Positions 7,888-16,990 are shown, numbered from the stretch's first letter. The stretch: DNA of 64,000 bases from Bosea sp. ANAM02 (GCF_011764485.1 NZ_AP022848.1:462001-526000); one strand, 5' to 3'. The notes: generated from the sequence alone by a model not told the origin. Program-made: numbers and translations.

Positions 7888-8774
7888 CGCGAGCCCCTCA
7901 TCCGCGGGTCGAGCCGGTCGCGCACGGCGTCGCCGAGCAGGTTGATGCCGAGCAGGGTCAGCGAGATGGCGAGGCCCGGGAAAACGCCGAGCCAGACGGC
8001 CTGGCCGATATAGGGCCGCGAGCCCGCCAGCATGTTGCCCCAGGTCGGGGCCGGCGGCGGCACGCCGAGGCCGAGGAAGGAGAGTGCGCTCTCGGCCAGC
8101 AGCACATAGCCGAACATCGAGGTTGCGAGCACGGTCAAGGGCGCGATGCAGTTCGGCAGGATGTGGCGGGCCATGGTGAAGCCCTCGGAGTTGCCCATCA
8201 CCCGCGAGGCGGCGATGAACTCGCGCTCGCGCAGCGAGAGCACCGTGCCGCGCACGACGCGGGCGACCGAGGGCGTATAGGCGATGCCGAGGGCTACGAT
8301 GATGCCGTATTTGTTGGCGCCGACCACCGCGAGCAGGCCGAGCGCCAGCAATATCCCGGGGAAGGCCAGCAGCGCATCGTTGAAGGCCATGATGATGCGG
8401 TCGGTCCAGCCGCGCATGTAGCCGGAGAACAGGCCGATAACCGTGCCCATGATGACTGCGAGGGTGACGGTGAGGATCGAAATCCAGACCGAGGTCGCGG
8501 CGCCCGCCATCAGGCGGGAGAGCACGTCGCGGCCGAACTCGTCGGTGCCGAGCCAGTGCAGCGCTGAGGGCGCCGCGAGCTTCTCGCGGAAGGAGAGTTT
8601 GAGCGGATCATAGGGCGTCCAGAGCGCGCCGGTGCCTGCGGCGGCGAGCAGGATGCCGATCAGCGTGCCGCCGACGATCGCGTTGGGGGCGGGTAGCTTC
8701 ATGCGGCCGGTCTTCTTCACGGAAGCGCCAGTGCCCGGGGTGCTGTTGCTGGTCATGGTGCCGTCATTGCTCAT
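7884..8774 (-). CDS. Peptide ABC transporter permease, DppC type
   Basis: A 296-residue inner-membrane permease. After a polar N-terminus (about 25 residues) come a first membrane segment (AIVGGTLIGILLAAAGTGAL), the HWLGTDEFGRDVLSRLMAGA segment diagnostic of DppC/OppC/GsiD, and five further membrane helices. The EAA loop reads EFIAASRVMGNSEGFTMARHILPN. The ATG at 8774 overlaps the stop of the DppB-type gene (ATGA), and its own stop overlaps the start of the ATPase gene, so all three are coupled. An apparent much longer reading frame upstream is the shadow of the DppB gene. Confidence 0.93.
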   Translation of the reverse strand: MSNDGTMTSNSTPGTGASVKKTGRMKLPAPNAIVGGTLIGILLAAAGTGALWTPYDPLKLSFREKLAAPSALHWLGTDEFGRDVLSRLMAGAATSVWISILTVTLAVIMGTVIGLFSGYMRGWTDRIIMAFNDALLAFPGILLALGLLAVVGANKYGIIVALGIAYTPSVARVVRGTVLSLREREFIAASRVMGNSEGFTMARHILPNCIAPLTVLATSMFGYVLLAESALSFLGLGVPPPAPTWGNMLAGSRPYIGQAVWLGVFPGLAISLTLLGINLLGDAVRDRLDPRMRGSR

Positions 8775-9715
8775 TGGGCGGTCACCCTTGGATCGAAGAC
8801 CGGGTAGCAGAGGTCGATCACGAGGTTCACCAGCACATAGGTGAAGGCGACGAAGAGCATGCAGCCCTGGATCACCGGATAGTCGCGCGCGAAGATCGCA
8901 TCGACGAGCAGGCGGCCCAATCCGGGGATGGTGAAGACGGTCTCGACCACCGCGATGCCGCCGAGCAGGTTGCCGAGCACGAGGCCGATCAGGGTCCAGG
9001 TCGGGCCGAAGGCGTTCTTGAAGGCATGGCGCCAGAGCACGGCGCGCTCCGACAGGCCCTTGGCGCGGGCATGGGTGATGTAGTCGAGCCGGAGCACCTC
9101 GAGCGTCGAGGCCCTCGCCATGCGCAGGATCACGCCGATCTCGTGCAGGAACAGCGTCAGGATCGGCATGACCAGGTAGAGGATGCCGGCCCAGGGATTC
9201 TCCGCGATCGAGACATAGCCGACGACCGGCAGCCATTCGAGCTTGAGCCCGAAGAACAGCAGCAGGAGCAGGCCGAGCCAGAAGGTCGGGATCGAGAGCA
9301 GGAGGGTCGCGGTCGCGACGAGGCCAAGGTCCAGCGCGGAATCCTGCTTCCAGGCGGCGACGACACCGGCCGGCACCGCGACGCAGCTCGCCAACAGCAC
9401 CGCGACCAGCACGATCTGGGCCGAAACCCAGAAGCGCTGCAGGATCAGCGGCAGCACCGCCTGCTGCGAGGAGATCGACTGGCCGAAATCGCCGGTCAGC
9501 ACATTGCCGAACCAGATGCCGAACTGAACCGGCAGCGACTGGTCGAGACCGAGCCGGGCCCTGAGATCGGCAAGGCTCGCCGGCGTCGCGAGATCGCCAA
9601 GCATCAGCTGGGCCGGATCGCCCGGGATCAGGCGGATCAGCACGAAGACCGACACCGCCACGATCAGCAGCGTCGGAACCGCCATCCCTATCCGCGTCAG
9701 CGCAAACCGAAACAT
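8771..9715 (-). CDS. Peptide ABC transporter permease, DppB type
   Basis: A 314-residue membrane protein of the DppB/OppB/GsiC family. It starts MFRFALTRIGMAVPTLLIVAV and soon shows IRLIPGDPAQLMLG, the conserved PGDP element. The EAA-loop DYITHARAKGLSERAVLWRHAFKN couples to the ATPase, and it ends VFDPRVTAQ, typical of DppB. The ATG at 9715 is preferred over a non-ATG start 27 nt upstream because a GGGAGGG ribosome site lies 7 nt before it. It pairs with the DppC-type permease to form the channel. Confidence 0.92.
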   Translation of the reverse strand: MFRFALTRIGMAVPTLLIVAVSVFVLIRLIPGDPAQLMLGDLATPASLADLRARLGLDQSLPVQFGIWFGNVLTGDFGQSISSQQAVLPLILQRFWVSAQIVLVAVLLASCVAVPAGVVAAWKQDSALDLGLVATATLLLSIPTFWLGLLLLLFFGLKLEWLPVVGYVSIAENPWAGILYLVMPILTLFLHEIGVILRMARASTLEVLRLDYITHARAKGLSERAVLWRHAFKNAFGPTWTLIGLVLGNLLGGIAVVETVFTIPGLGRLLVDAIFARDYPVIQGCMLFVAFTYVLVNLVIDLCYPVFDPRVTAQ

Positions 9716-9779
9716 CAAAGGCCCTCCCAAGCCTCGGGACAAACTCCGGCCCCGCCTCGCGACGGAGCCGGATCACGCC

Positions 9780-11321
9780 TCACTTCGAGACGCTGACCTC
9801 CCAGAGGCGCAACTGGGACGCCCAGGGCGTCACGCCGCTCACCTTCTTGGAATGGGCGATGATGTCGAGGTCGTTATGGGTGAAGATCGTCGGGACCTGA
9901 TCCAGGAAGCGCTTGTGCAGGTCGTCGAAGATCTTCTGGCGCTCGGCGGTATCGGTCACCACCATCGACTTCTGGATCAGCGCGAGAGCTTCCGGCTCCT
10001 CCCAGATCTTGCGCGGCTGCTTGTCCTTCGGGCCGGAGATCTGCTCGAAGCCCAGCGCGGGGTCGAAGCGGCTCGAATAGGAGAAGGACTGCATCTGGTA
10101 GTTGCCCTTGTTGTAGCGATCCAGCTGCGTCGCCCATTCCAGCACCTCGATCTCGGCATTGATGCCCACCGCCTGCATCATCGCCTGGGCGATGACGGCA
10201 GTGTTGAAGCTCGGCACCGAGGAGCGCTTGTTGGCGAGGATGACGATCTTCTCGCCCTTGTAGCCGGCCTTCTGCAACAGGGCCTTGGCGGCGGCGGGGT
10301 CGTATTTGAAGCCCTGCTTCTCGACGTCGCCGTAATATTTCGAGGTCATGTAGATCGGCGAATTGTTGGGCTTGCCGAGGCCGTTGGTGACGTTTGCGAC
10401 CAGCTCGGGGAAGTCGATCGCGGCGGCGATCGCCTGGCGCAGGGCCTGGTTCTTCATGACCGGGTCGCGCGTCTGGATGATCAGGCTGTGGCGGACCGGG
10501 TTCGGCGCGATCGCCAGCGTCAGGTTCGGCGCGTTCTTGAGATCGGGAACGTCCGATTCCGGCATCAGCGCCATGTCGAGCGAGCCCGAGAGCAGGCCGG
10601 CCTTCACCGTCGCCGCGTCGGGGATGACCATGAAGCGGGCTTCCTTCACCAGCGGGCGCTTGGAGCCGATATAGCCGTCGCGCTTGTCGCCTTTGGGCGA
10701 GACATACTGGTCGAAGGCGAGAAGCTGGACCGACTGGCTGCGCTTCCACTCACCGAGCCTGAAGGGGCCGGTGCCGATCGGCTTGTCCCAGCTGCCATCG
10801 GCTTTGACGGAGTCCTTGTGGATCACGGCGGTGCCGCCGCAATCGGCGCGGGCCAGCGTGTCGAGGAAGAGGCCGTTCGGCTCGTTCAGCTCCATGACGA
10901 AGCTGTCGGCATCGGGGGCCTTGGCCGAGACGACCTTGAGGCCGTTGCGCCCGTCGAAATCGGAGAGGCAGCGCCAGTCCGTCTTCGGATCCATGTAGCG
11001 GGTCCAGCTCCACAGCACGTCGGCCGAAGTCATGGTGGCGCCGTTATGGAACTTCACGCCCTTGCGCAGCGTGAAGGTATAGGTCTTGCCGTCAGGCGAG
11101 ATCTCGACCTTCTCGGCCAGCAGCGGGCCGACCGAGCCGTCCTCGGCATAGCCGACGAGACCCTCGACCATATGCAGCACGACGGAATCGGTGTTGCCGT
11201 CGCGGTTCACGCCCGGATTCGTCGAGCGGATGTCGGCGTTGAGAACGGCCGTCAGCGTCTGGGCCTGCAGGGCGCCGGCCGAGAGGGCGAGCAGGGCGGC
11301 GGAGGTGAAGAGGCGTTTCAT
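9780..11321 (-). CDS. Family-5 peptide-binding protein of the ABC importer (paralogue a)
   Basis: A 513-residue periplasmic binding protein (SBP_bac_5). It has a Sec signal peptide (KRLFTSAALLALSAGALQAQ), then the family pattern ADIRSTNPG, LAEKVEISPDGKTYTFTLRKGVKFHNG and TSADVLWSWTRYMDP. The ATG at 11321 is chosen over one at 11354 because an AGGGGAA ribosome site precedes it and a proper signal peptide results. It delivers the ligand to the DppB/C/DF complex encoded directly downstream. It is a close paralogue of the protein at 13165-14724. Ligand unknown: dipeptide, oligopeptide or other amide. Confidence 0.9.
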   Translation of the reverse strand: MKRLFTSAALLALSAGALQAQTLTAVLNADIRSTNPGVNRDGNTDSVVLHMVEGLVGYAEDGSVGPLLAEKVEISPDGKTYTFTLRKGVKFHNGATMTSADVLWSWTRYMDPKTDWRCLSDFDGRNGLKVVSAKAPDADSFVMELNEPNGLFLDTLARADCGGTAVIHKDSVKADGSWDKPIGTGPFRLGEWKRSQSVQLLAFDQYVSPKGDKRDGYIGSKRPLVKEARFMVIPDAATVKAGLLSGSLDMALMPESDVPDLKNAPNLTLAIAPNPVRHSLIIQTRDPVMKNQALRQAIAAAIDFPELVANVTNGLGKPNNSPIYMTSKYYGDVEKQGFKYDPAAAKALLQKAGYKGEKIVILANKRSSVPSFNTAVIAQAMMQAVGINAEIEVLEWATQLDRYNKGNYQMQSFSYSSRFDPALGFEQISGPKDKQPRKIWEEPEALALIQKSMVVTDTAERQKIFDDLHKRFLDQVPTIFTHNDLDIIAHSKKVSGVTPWASQLRLWEVSVSK

Positions 11322-11350
11322 GATGGTTCCCCTGTTGTTCGTATGATCGT

Positions 11351-12235
11351 TCAACCGGCCTTGCGGGCGGCGCGGATGCGGCCGAGCTCGCCGGCGAAGA
11401 AATCCTCGACGACCGGCACGACCTTGACGCCGTCATGCGGCGTGTTCGGCACGAGGTCGAAGCGGGCGGCGATGCCGTGCGCGGCGAAATTGTCACGCAG
11501 GCTCGCCAGCCGCTCCGGCCGGTTGGTGCCGGCATGGTTGGCGTCCGGCATCCAGTTGCGGCCGCCCGGCTTGTGGGTGATCTCCCAGGTTTCCAGATCG
11601 GCGGCGCCGACGACCATCTGCACCGCGACCTGCTTCATCGCGGGAACGTCGAGCTCCTGGCCGAAGAGTTCGGCGAAGTTGCGCGTGCCGACCCACCAGT
11701 CGCGGCTGGGATCGAGCAGCGTGACCGAGCCCGGCGCGCCGATCGAGACGCCCCAGAGCCGCTGGGGCTGCAGCATCAGGAAGCGATGGGCGAAATGGCC
11801 TCCGCCGGAATAGCCGAACAGGCCGAAGCGATCGAAGGCGATGCCATAACGCTCTGAGACCTCCTCGACGATGGCGAGCAGGACCTGATCGTAGCGGAGA
11901 TTGCCCTCGCGCATGTATTTGAAGCCGTCGCGATAGCCGTCGCCCATCACGCCGATCGGGAAGAGCGGCGCCAGGATGATGCAGTTGTTCCAGCGGGCGA
12001 AGGCCGCGAAGGCGTCGCGATAGCCGGTGAAGCCGCGGCCGGTGCCGTGCATCGCGACGACCAGTTCCGGCCTCTCGCCGTCCTGGCCCAGTGTCGGCGG
12101 GACATAGAGGCAATAGGGAAAGCGCGGATCGTGCTTCGAGGCATAGATCGAAGTCGGGCCGTACTCGTAGAGCGCCTTGGCGCGGGCGGCCGCCTCGGCG
12201 TCGGGCTTGGCGGGCTGTTCTGCCACGGCGTTCAC
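11351..12235 (-). CDS. Alpha/beta hydrolase (esterase/depolymerase-like)
   Basis: A 294-residue alpha/beta-hydrolase with no signal peptide, hence probably cytoplasmic. The nucleophile elbow is GYSGGGH (Ser143), the oxyanion strand VVAMHGTGRGF (His63-Gly64), the acid probably lies in VVGAADLE, and the histidine in PNTPHDG. It resembles polyhydroxybutyrate-depolymerase/feruloyl-esterase-like proteins without their export signal. It is the first gene of the operon that continues into the binding protein and the importer, so it probably cleaves an ester or amide bond in the imported compound. Specific substrate unknown. Confidence 0.75.
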   Translation of the reverse strand: MNAVAEQPAKPDAEAAARAKALYEYGPTSIYASKHDPRFPYCLYVPPTLGQDGERPELVVAMHGTGRGFTGYRDAFAAFARWNNCIILAPLFPIGVMGDGYRDGFKYMREGNLRYDQVLLAIVEEVSERYGIAFDRFGLFGYSGGGHFAHRFLMLQPQRLWGVSIGAPGSVTLLDPSRDWWVGTRNFAELFGQELDVPAMKQVAVQMVVGAADLETWEITHKPGGRNWMPDANHAGTNRPERLASLRDNFAAHGIAARFDLVPNTPHDGVKVVPVVEDFFAGELGRIRAARKAG

Positions 12236-12258
12236 GGGCTCTCTCCTATGGCGAAATT

Positions 12259-12270
12259 ATTGGCGCCAAT
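12259..12270. promoter_or_regulatory. Perfect palindrome in the hydrolase/GntR divergent region
   Basis: ATTGGCGCCAAT is a perfect 12-bp palindrome in the 107-nt gap between the divergent hydrolase operon and the GntR gene. With one mismatched pair on the outside it extends to about 18 bp (12256-12273). Position and symmetry fit the operator of the neighbouring GntR dimer; this is inference. Confidence 0.45.
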
Positions 12271-12342
12271 TATGTTGCATGGTATGGTTCGCCTCGCAAC
12301 CATCTTCTTCCGTGCCGCGCGAATCCTGCTAGAGAACCCGTT

Positions 12343-13005
12343 ATGACCGAGCGGAAACGCAAGAACACCGGCACGCGGCGCGCCATGCTCGCCAACGAGA
12401 TCGCACAGGCGATCCGGCTGCGCGCGTTCCGGCCGGGCGAGTGGCTGCGCCAGATCGACCTCGAGGAGCGTTTCCAGGCGACGCGCTTCGACGTGCGCAG
12501 CGCGCTCGACGAGCTCGCCGTGCGCAAGACGATCGAGCATGTCCCGAACCGGGGCTATCGCGTCGCCGAGGTCGACCTGAAGACCTATGAGGAGATCCTG
12601 GCGACGCGCGTCATCCTGGAGCGGGCCACGGTGGAAGGCGTCGTCGCGCGGATCGACGCGACCGCGATCGCGCGGCTGGACGAACTCGCGGCGCAGTTCT
12701 CCGCGGCGGTCACGACCGGCAGCCGGACCGAACAGAGCGAGATCAACCGCGCCTTCCATCAATTCATGTATTCCTTCTGCGGCAACGCCGTGCTGGAGGA
12801 GATGATCTGGAGCCTGCGCGACCGCGGGCGCGGCTCGCAGATCACGGTGTGGAGTTCGCACGAACTGCTCCAGAAGAGCGATCGCGAGCATCGCGCGATG
12901 ATGGCTGCCCTGAAGGCGCGCGACGCAGGAGCGCTGGCGGCGCTGATCGCGACGCATATCATCAAGGGTGCACCTGTCGGCCCAGCTCCGGTCGAGCCGG
13001 GCTGA
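12343..13005 (+). CDS. GntR-family regulator, FadR/FCD subgroup
   Basis: A 220-residue regulator. The N-terminal winged helix (about 12-75) contains FRPGEWLRQIDLEERFQATRFDVRSALDEL, the GntR pattern with R-x-x-V-R-x-A-L. The C-terminal all-helical FCD-type ligand domain has an EIN-AFHQFMYSFCGN segment and DREHRAMMAALKARDAGALAALIATHI, with histidines where FCD proteins bind metal. It is transcribed divergently from the hydrolase/importer operon and most likely controls it. The effector should be a small carboxylate or amino-acid-like product of the pathway, as is usual for FCD proteins. Confidence 0.87.
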   Translation: MTERKRKNTGTRRAMLANEIAQAIRLRAFRPGEWLRQIDLEERFQATRFDVRSALDELAVRKTIEHVPNRGYRVAEVDLKTYEEILATRVILERATVEGVVARIDATAIARLDELAAQFSAAVTTGSRTEQSEINRAFHQFMYSFCGNAVLEEMIWSLRDRGRGSQITVWSSHELLQKSDREHRAMMAALKARDAGALAALIATHIIKGAPVGPAPVEPG

Positions 13006-13164
13006 GCCGCGTGAAACCCGGCCAGCGCGTCGGCAGGAGGGCGGCGCCGACCTGATCGCGGAGAAGGATCGGCGGCAGCTGTCAGCGGCGCGACTGCCGG
13101 TTCGAGCATGTTCTGGAGAAGGACATGCCCTGTTGTCGGATGCCGGAAGCGAGGAGAGCGGCGC

Positions 13165-14724
13165 TTACTCGCCGAGGCTGACTTCCCAGGCGCGGGGCAG
13201 CGACATCAGCGTCGAGGCATAGCCCTTGACCTTGGTGCTGGTGGCGCCGCCGACGATGCCGTTATAGAGCATCACCATCGGCACTTCCGCGAGGAAGCGC
13301 TTGTGCAGCTCGTCGAAGATCTTCTGGCGCTCGCCCTTGTCGGCGACGATCATCGACTTCTCGAGCAGGGCCTGGACCTCGGGATTGTCCCAAAGCTTGC
13401 GCGGCTGCTTGTCCTTCGGGCCGGTCATCGATTCGAAGCTCAGCGCCGGGTCCATGCGGCCGGAATAGGGGAAGGCCTGCATCTGGTAGGTGCCCTTGCT
13501 GTAGCGGTCGAGCTGCGTCGCCCATTCCAGCACCTCGATCTCGACATTGAGGCCGGCGGCCTTGAGCATCTGCTGCGCGATCACGGCCGCGTCGAAGCTC
13601 TGCGGATAGCGCTTGTTGGCAAGCATGACGATCTTCTCGCCCTTGTAGCCGGCCTCGGCGAGCAGCTTCTTCGCCGCGGTGGGATCGTATTTCCAGCCCT
13701 GCTTCTCGACGGGGCCGTGATAGGCGGAGAGCACCGGCACGATCGAGTTGTTGGGCGTGCCCAGCCCGTCCGTGACCGCCGCGACCAGCTCTTTGCCGTC
13801 GATCGCCGCGGCGATGGCCTGGCGCAGCTTGACGTTCTGGAGAACAGGGTCGCGGGTCTGCATGATCAGGCCGACGAGGCCCATGCTGGAGACCACCGAG
13901 GTGCGGATCTTGTCGTTCGCCTTCAGCTCGGCGATGTCGGAATTGGCGGCGTCGGGCAGGATGTCGATATCGCCGCGCACGAGGGCGGCATTCGCCGTCG
14001 CGCTGTCGGGGATGACGAGGAAGCGCACTTCGTCGACAAGAGGCTTCTTCGCGCCGGTCAGCCCGTCGATCTTGCCGGGCAGCGCGGCGTAGTCGGCGAA
14101 GCGTTCCAGGCGGATCGATTCACCGCGCTTCCACTCTGCGAACTTGAACGGCCCGGTCCCGACCGGCTTGTCGAAGGAGCCGTCGGCCTTGAGCGAATCC
14201 TTGTGCAGAATGCCGGTCATGGCACAGTCGGTGCGGGCGAGCGAGGCGAGGAAGAGCGCGCTCGCCTTGTCGAGATTGAAGACCACGGTGTTTGCGTCGG
14301 GCGCCGAGACCTTCTCGACCTTGACCTGGCCGCGGCCGTCGAATTCCGAGAGACAGCGCCACTCGGTCTTCGGGTCCATGTAGCGGTTCCAGCTCCAGAG
14401 AACGTCGGCCGAGGTCAGGGCCGCGCCGTTATGGAACTTCACGCCCTTGCGCAGCGTGAAGGTGTAGCTCTTGCCGTCCGGCGAGATGTCGATCTTCTCG
14501 GCCAGCAGCGGCTTGGGCAGGGAGTCCTCGCCATAGGCGACGAGGCCCTCGACCATCTGCAGGACGACGCCGTCCGTGTTGTGGTCGCGGTTGACGCCCG
14601 GATTGATCGAGCGGATGTCGGCGCGCAACTGGATCCTGAGCGTGCTTGCCTCTGCGGTCTGGACGAGCCCGCCGCACAGCAGCGCGGCGGCAAGGGCGGT
14701 GGTCCTGGTGGTTCGGCGCATCAT
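13165..14724 (-). CDS. Family-5 peptide-binding protein (paralogue b)
   Basis: A 519-residue exported binding protein, starting at ATGATG with an AGGGGAAC ribosome site and a signal peptide ending ...TAEA. It matches the paralogue at 9780-11321 almost throughout (ADIRSINPGVNRDHNTD, KTYTF/KSYTF-TLRKGVKFHNGA, SADVLWSW-RYMDPKT-WRCLS-FDGR, PEGQ-like GPKDKQPRK). It is co-transcribed behind the C45 Ntn-hydrolase and has no permease of its own, so it probably feeds the same DppBC-DF transporter, widening the range of ligands taken up. The next gene (GntR, 12343-13005) converges on it. Confidence 0.9.
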   Translation of the reverse strand: MMRRTTRTTALAAALLCGGLVQTAEASTLRIQLRADIRSINPGVNRDHNTDGVVLQMVEGLVAYGEDSLPKPLLAEKIDISPDGKSYTFTLRKGVKFHNGAALTSADVLWSWNRYMDPKTEWRCLSEFDGRGQVKVEKVSAPDANTVVFNLDKASALFLASLARTDCAMTGILHKDSLKADGSFDKPVGTGPFKFAEWKRGESIRLERFADYAALPGKIDGLTGAKKPLVDEVRFLVIPDSATANAALVRGDIDILPDAANSDIAELKANDKIRTSVVSSMGLVGLIMQTRDPVLQNVKLRQAIAAAIDGKELVAAVTDGLGTPNNSIVPVLSAYHGPVEKQGWKYDPTAAKKLLAEAGYKGEKIVMLANKRYPQSFDAAVIAQQMLKAAGLNVEIEVLEWATQLDRYSKGTYQMQAFPYSGRMDPALSFESMTGPKDKQPRKLWDNPEVQALLEKSMIVADKGERQKIFDELHKRFLAEVPMVMLYNGIVGGATSTKVKGYASTLMSLPRAWEVSLGE

Positions 14725-14765
14725 GTTCCCCTGTTGTTTTTCGGTTGTGACGCGGTGCCGGCGAT

Positions 14766-15908
14766 TTACTCGGCTGCTTGCGCGAGCAGCACGGGCTCCT
14801 CGGTCAGGCTGTAGCGGGTGAAGACGCGGTTCTGGGCCGGCAGCGGCGCGACCTCCATGATCCCTTTCGCCGGTTGCATGATCACCATGGCGACGGTGGC
14901 CGAGAGATTGCCGGCCTCGTTCGGGCGCACCGGGCGGCAGACCGAATGGGGCGTCAGGAAATCGTCGAAGAAGGCCTGCTTGAGATCGTCGACGGTCAGC
15001 TTGCGGCCGGCTTCGTCGAGCAGCTTGCGGACGCGCCAGTCGCGATAGAAGCTCTCCGGCACGCGCGGAATGCCGGTATCCCTGATCTTGGTCAGGGCGA
15101 TCTGGCCGACCCAATGGTTGGCGTGCACGATCATGCCGTCCTGCGGGTAGAGCGGGAAAGCCTCGTCTGGGGCGCATTCGAAATCGATGCCGAAGCCCTT
15201 CACGGTCGAGAGCATCATGTTGTTCGAGCAGGCCTTCGGTGTGGTCGCCACGGCCTTGATCGCGAAGGCGAGATGCTCCTGCTCCAGCACCTTGCGGCGG
15301 ATCAGGGCGAGCGGCACGCCTCCTTGCGTGAAATCACGCTCGGATTCGAGATAGTTCGCGGTGATCGAGATGCCGGCCGCGTTCATGCCGCAGCGGGCGA
15401 GGCCGCCGGCCTCGACGAAGGTCAGGAAATCCGGTCCATCGGTGCGGCGCACGCGCAGCACGATCGCGGTCTCCGCGCATTCGGCCTTCCAGTCCCAGTT
15501 CTGGCCGTGGATCAGTTCGCCCGAGGCGCTGCGCTCCGGCAGGATGATCGCGCCGGTGCAGCCGTCGTCGAGCTCCTCCTGGGCCTCGATCGGCTTGTTC
15601 TTGACGAGGCGAGCCTTGGCGATGACCTCGGTGCGGGCATTGACCATGACGATGTCTTCGAGCGCGACGCCGGCGCCATCGGCGATGCCGCGCATCTCCT
15701 CGATGTAATGCGCGCCGAAATGTTCGATCTCGCGCGCGAACTCGGTGATCAGGGCCGATTTCGCGGCGGCATCGTAGCCGAGCTCGCCGAGCTGGCCGCC
15801 ATAGAGCTCGATCGAGCGCTTGACGCGCTGCGGCACGGCCGCGCCGTGCTGGCGCCCGCGCTCATAGGGCGTGCCGGACACATCGACGAAGGGGCAGGGC
15901 TGGACCAT
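14766..15908 (-). CDS. C45-family Ntn-hydrolase (acyl-CoA:6-APA acyltransferase-like)
   Basis: A 380-residue protein of peptidase family C45, whose best-known member is the fungal penicillin acyltransferase. The self-cleavage site is visible as DDG-CTG: Gly116-Cys117, with Cys117 becoming the N-terminal nucleophile. Other family features are YERGRQHG near the start, EEMRGIADGAG, GQNWDWK, EAGGLARCGMNAAGISITANYL and the SNNMMLS segment. Bacterial members hydrolyse or transfer acyl groups on amides; natural substrates are mostly unknown. There is no signal peptide. It is the first gene of a two-gene operon with binding protein b and is divergent from a GntR regulator, so it probably cleaves an imported N-acyl or beta-lactam-like amide. 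Confidence 0.85.
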   Translation of the reverse strand: MVQPCPFVDVSGTPYERGRQHGAAVPQRVKRSIELYGGQLGELGYDAAAKSALITEFAREIEHFGAHYIEEMRGIADGAGVALEDIVMVNARTEVIAKARLVKNKPIEAQEELDDGCTGAIILPERSASGELIHGQNWDWKAECAETAIVLRVRRTDGPDFLTFVEAGGLARCGMNAAGISITANYLESERDFTQGGVPLALIRRKVLEQEHLAFAIKAVATTPKACSNNMMLSTVKGFGIDFECAPDEAFPLYPQDGMIVHANHWVGQIALTKIRDTGIPRVPESFYRDWRVRKLLDEAGRKLTVDDLKQAFFDDFLTPHSVCRPVRPNEAGNLSATVAMVIMQPAKGIMEVAPLPAQNRVFTRYSLTEEPVLLAQAAE

Positions 15909-15992
15909 GGCGCATATCTTTCCGGTATGCTGGCGGGAGATCGTGCTGTAATGTATTTCATCAACAACTAAAACAATCAAGGGCCTTTCCCG

Positions 15993-16883
15993 ATGGCGGC
16001 GCCGACCCGGCTGCAACAGGAGATCGCCGAACGCATCCTGCAGCTCGTGCGCGACGACGCGCTGGCGGCGGGTGCCTGGCTCAACGAGAACGCGACGGCG
16101 AAACGGCTCGGCGTGTCGCGCACACCCGTGCGCGCCGCGCTGGATCATCTCGCCGAGCAGGGCGTGGTACGCCGGCATCTCAACAAGGGTATCGAGCTGA
16201 TCCAGCTTCCGGCGGCGAACGAGAGCGCCCGCCCGCCGGAGACGCTGGACCTCGCGATGGTCAGGCTGGCGCACGAGCGCGAGAACGGCCTGCTGCCGGA
16301 CGAGGTCTCGGAGCTTGAGGTGATGCGACGCTACGAGCTCGGCCGGCCCGAGGCACAGAAGCTGCTCGCGCGCCTCGCCGATCTCGACATGGTCGAACGC
16401 AAGCCGGGCTATGGCTGGCGCTTCCTGCACGAGCCGCGCGACCAGCGCCTGCGCGACGAGAGCTACCGCTTCCGCCTGCTGATCGAGCCGATGGCGATGC
16501 TTGAGCCCGGCTTCCGGCTCGATCCCGGCTGGATCGCCGAGATGCGCACGCGGCATGTCGAGTCGCTCAAGCGGCCCTGGCGGGAAGCGTCCAGCATCGC
16601 CTTCTACGAGATGAATGCCGACTTTCACGAAGGGCTGGCCGCGGCCACCGGCAACCGCTTCTTCCATTCGGCGATGCGGCGTCAGAACCAGCTCCGGCGC
16701 CTGTCGAACTACGACTGGGACCAGGGCATGGAGCGCGTGCGGGTGAACTGCGCCGAGCATATGGCCATGCTCGACCATCTGGAGGCCGGCGAGAACGAGG
16801 TCGCCTCGGCATTGATGCGTAGCCATCTGATGCGCGCAAGCAAGCTCAAGCGGATGATCAGGGTGGAGGAGACGGGCCGCTGA
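15993..16883 (+). CDS. GntR-family regulator with a second helix-turn-helix-like segment
   Basis: A 296-residue regulator. Residues 5-70 are a GntR winged helix (AAGAWLNENATAKRLGVSRTPVRAALDHLAEQGVV). Residues about 98-145 look like another winged helix (LPDEVSELEVMRRYELGRPEAQKLLARLADLDMVERKPGYGWRF), followed by an FCD-like helical domain (DFHEGLAAATGN, EHMAMLDHLEAGENEVASALMRSHL). It lies divergent from the C45/binding-protein operon across an 84-nt AT-rich gap and upstream of the M29 aminopeptidase, so it probably controls both. Close relatives of this two-HTH arrangement are annotated simply as GntR family. Confidence 0.83.
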   Translation: MAAPTRLQQEIAERILQLVRDDALAAGAWLNENATAKRLGVSRTPVRAALDHLAEQGVVRRHLNKGIELIQLPAANESARPPETLDLAMVRLAHERENGLLPDEVSELEVMRRYELGRPEAQKLLARLADLDMVERKPGYGWRFLHEPRDQRLRDESYRFRLLIEPMAMLEPGFRLDPGWIAEMRTRHVESLKRPWREASSIAFYEMNADFHEGLAAATGNRFFHSAMRRQNQLRRLSNYDWDQGMERVRVNCAEHMAMLDHLEAGENEVASALMRSHLMRASKLKRMIRVEETGR

Positions 16884-16990
16884 AGCGCCTCAGCCCGCTC
16901 ATTGGATGGCTGCCCTGTCGGCGAGACGGTTGACCCGGCGGCGATTTGGGCCAGCAATGGCGGCAATCCGAATCCGACAGGTCGAGTGCC

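Noticed and set aside
7884..9776. One long frame covering both permease genes
   Set aside because: Its first half is the wrong frame of the DppB gene. DppC starts at 8774, where its ATG overlaps the DppB stop and its N-terminus makes sense.
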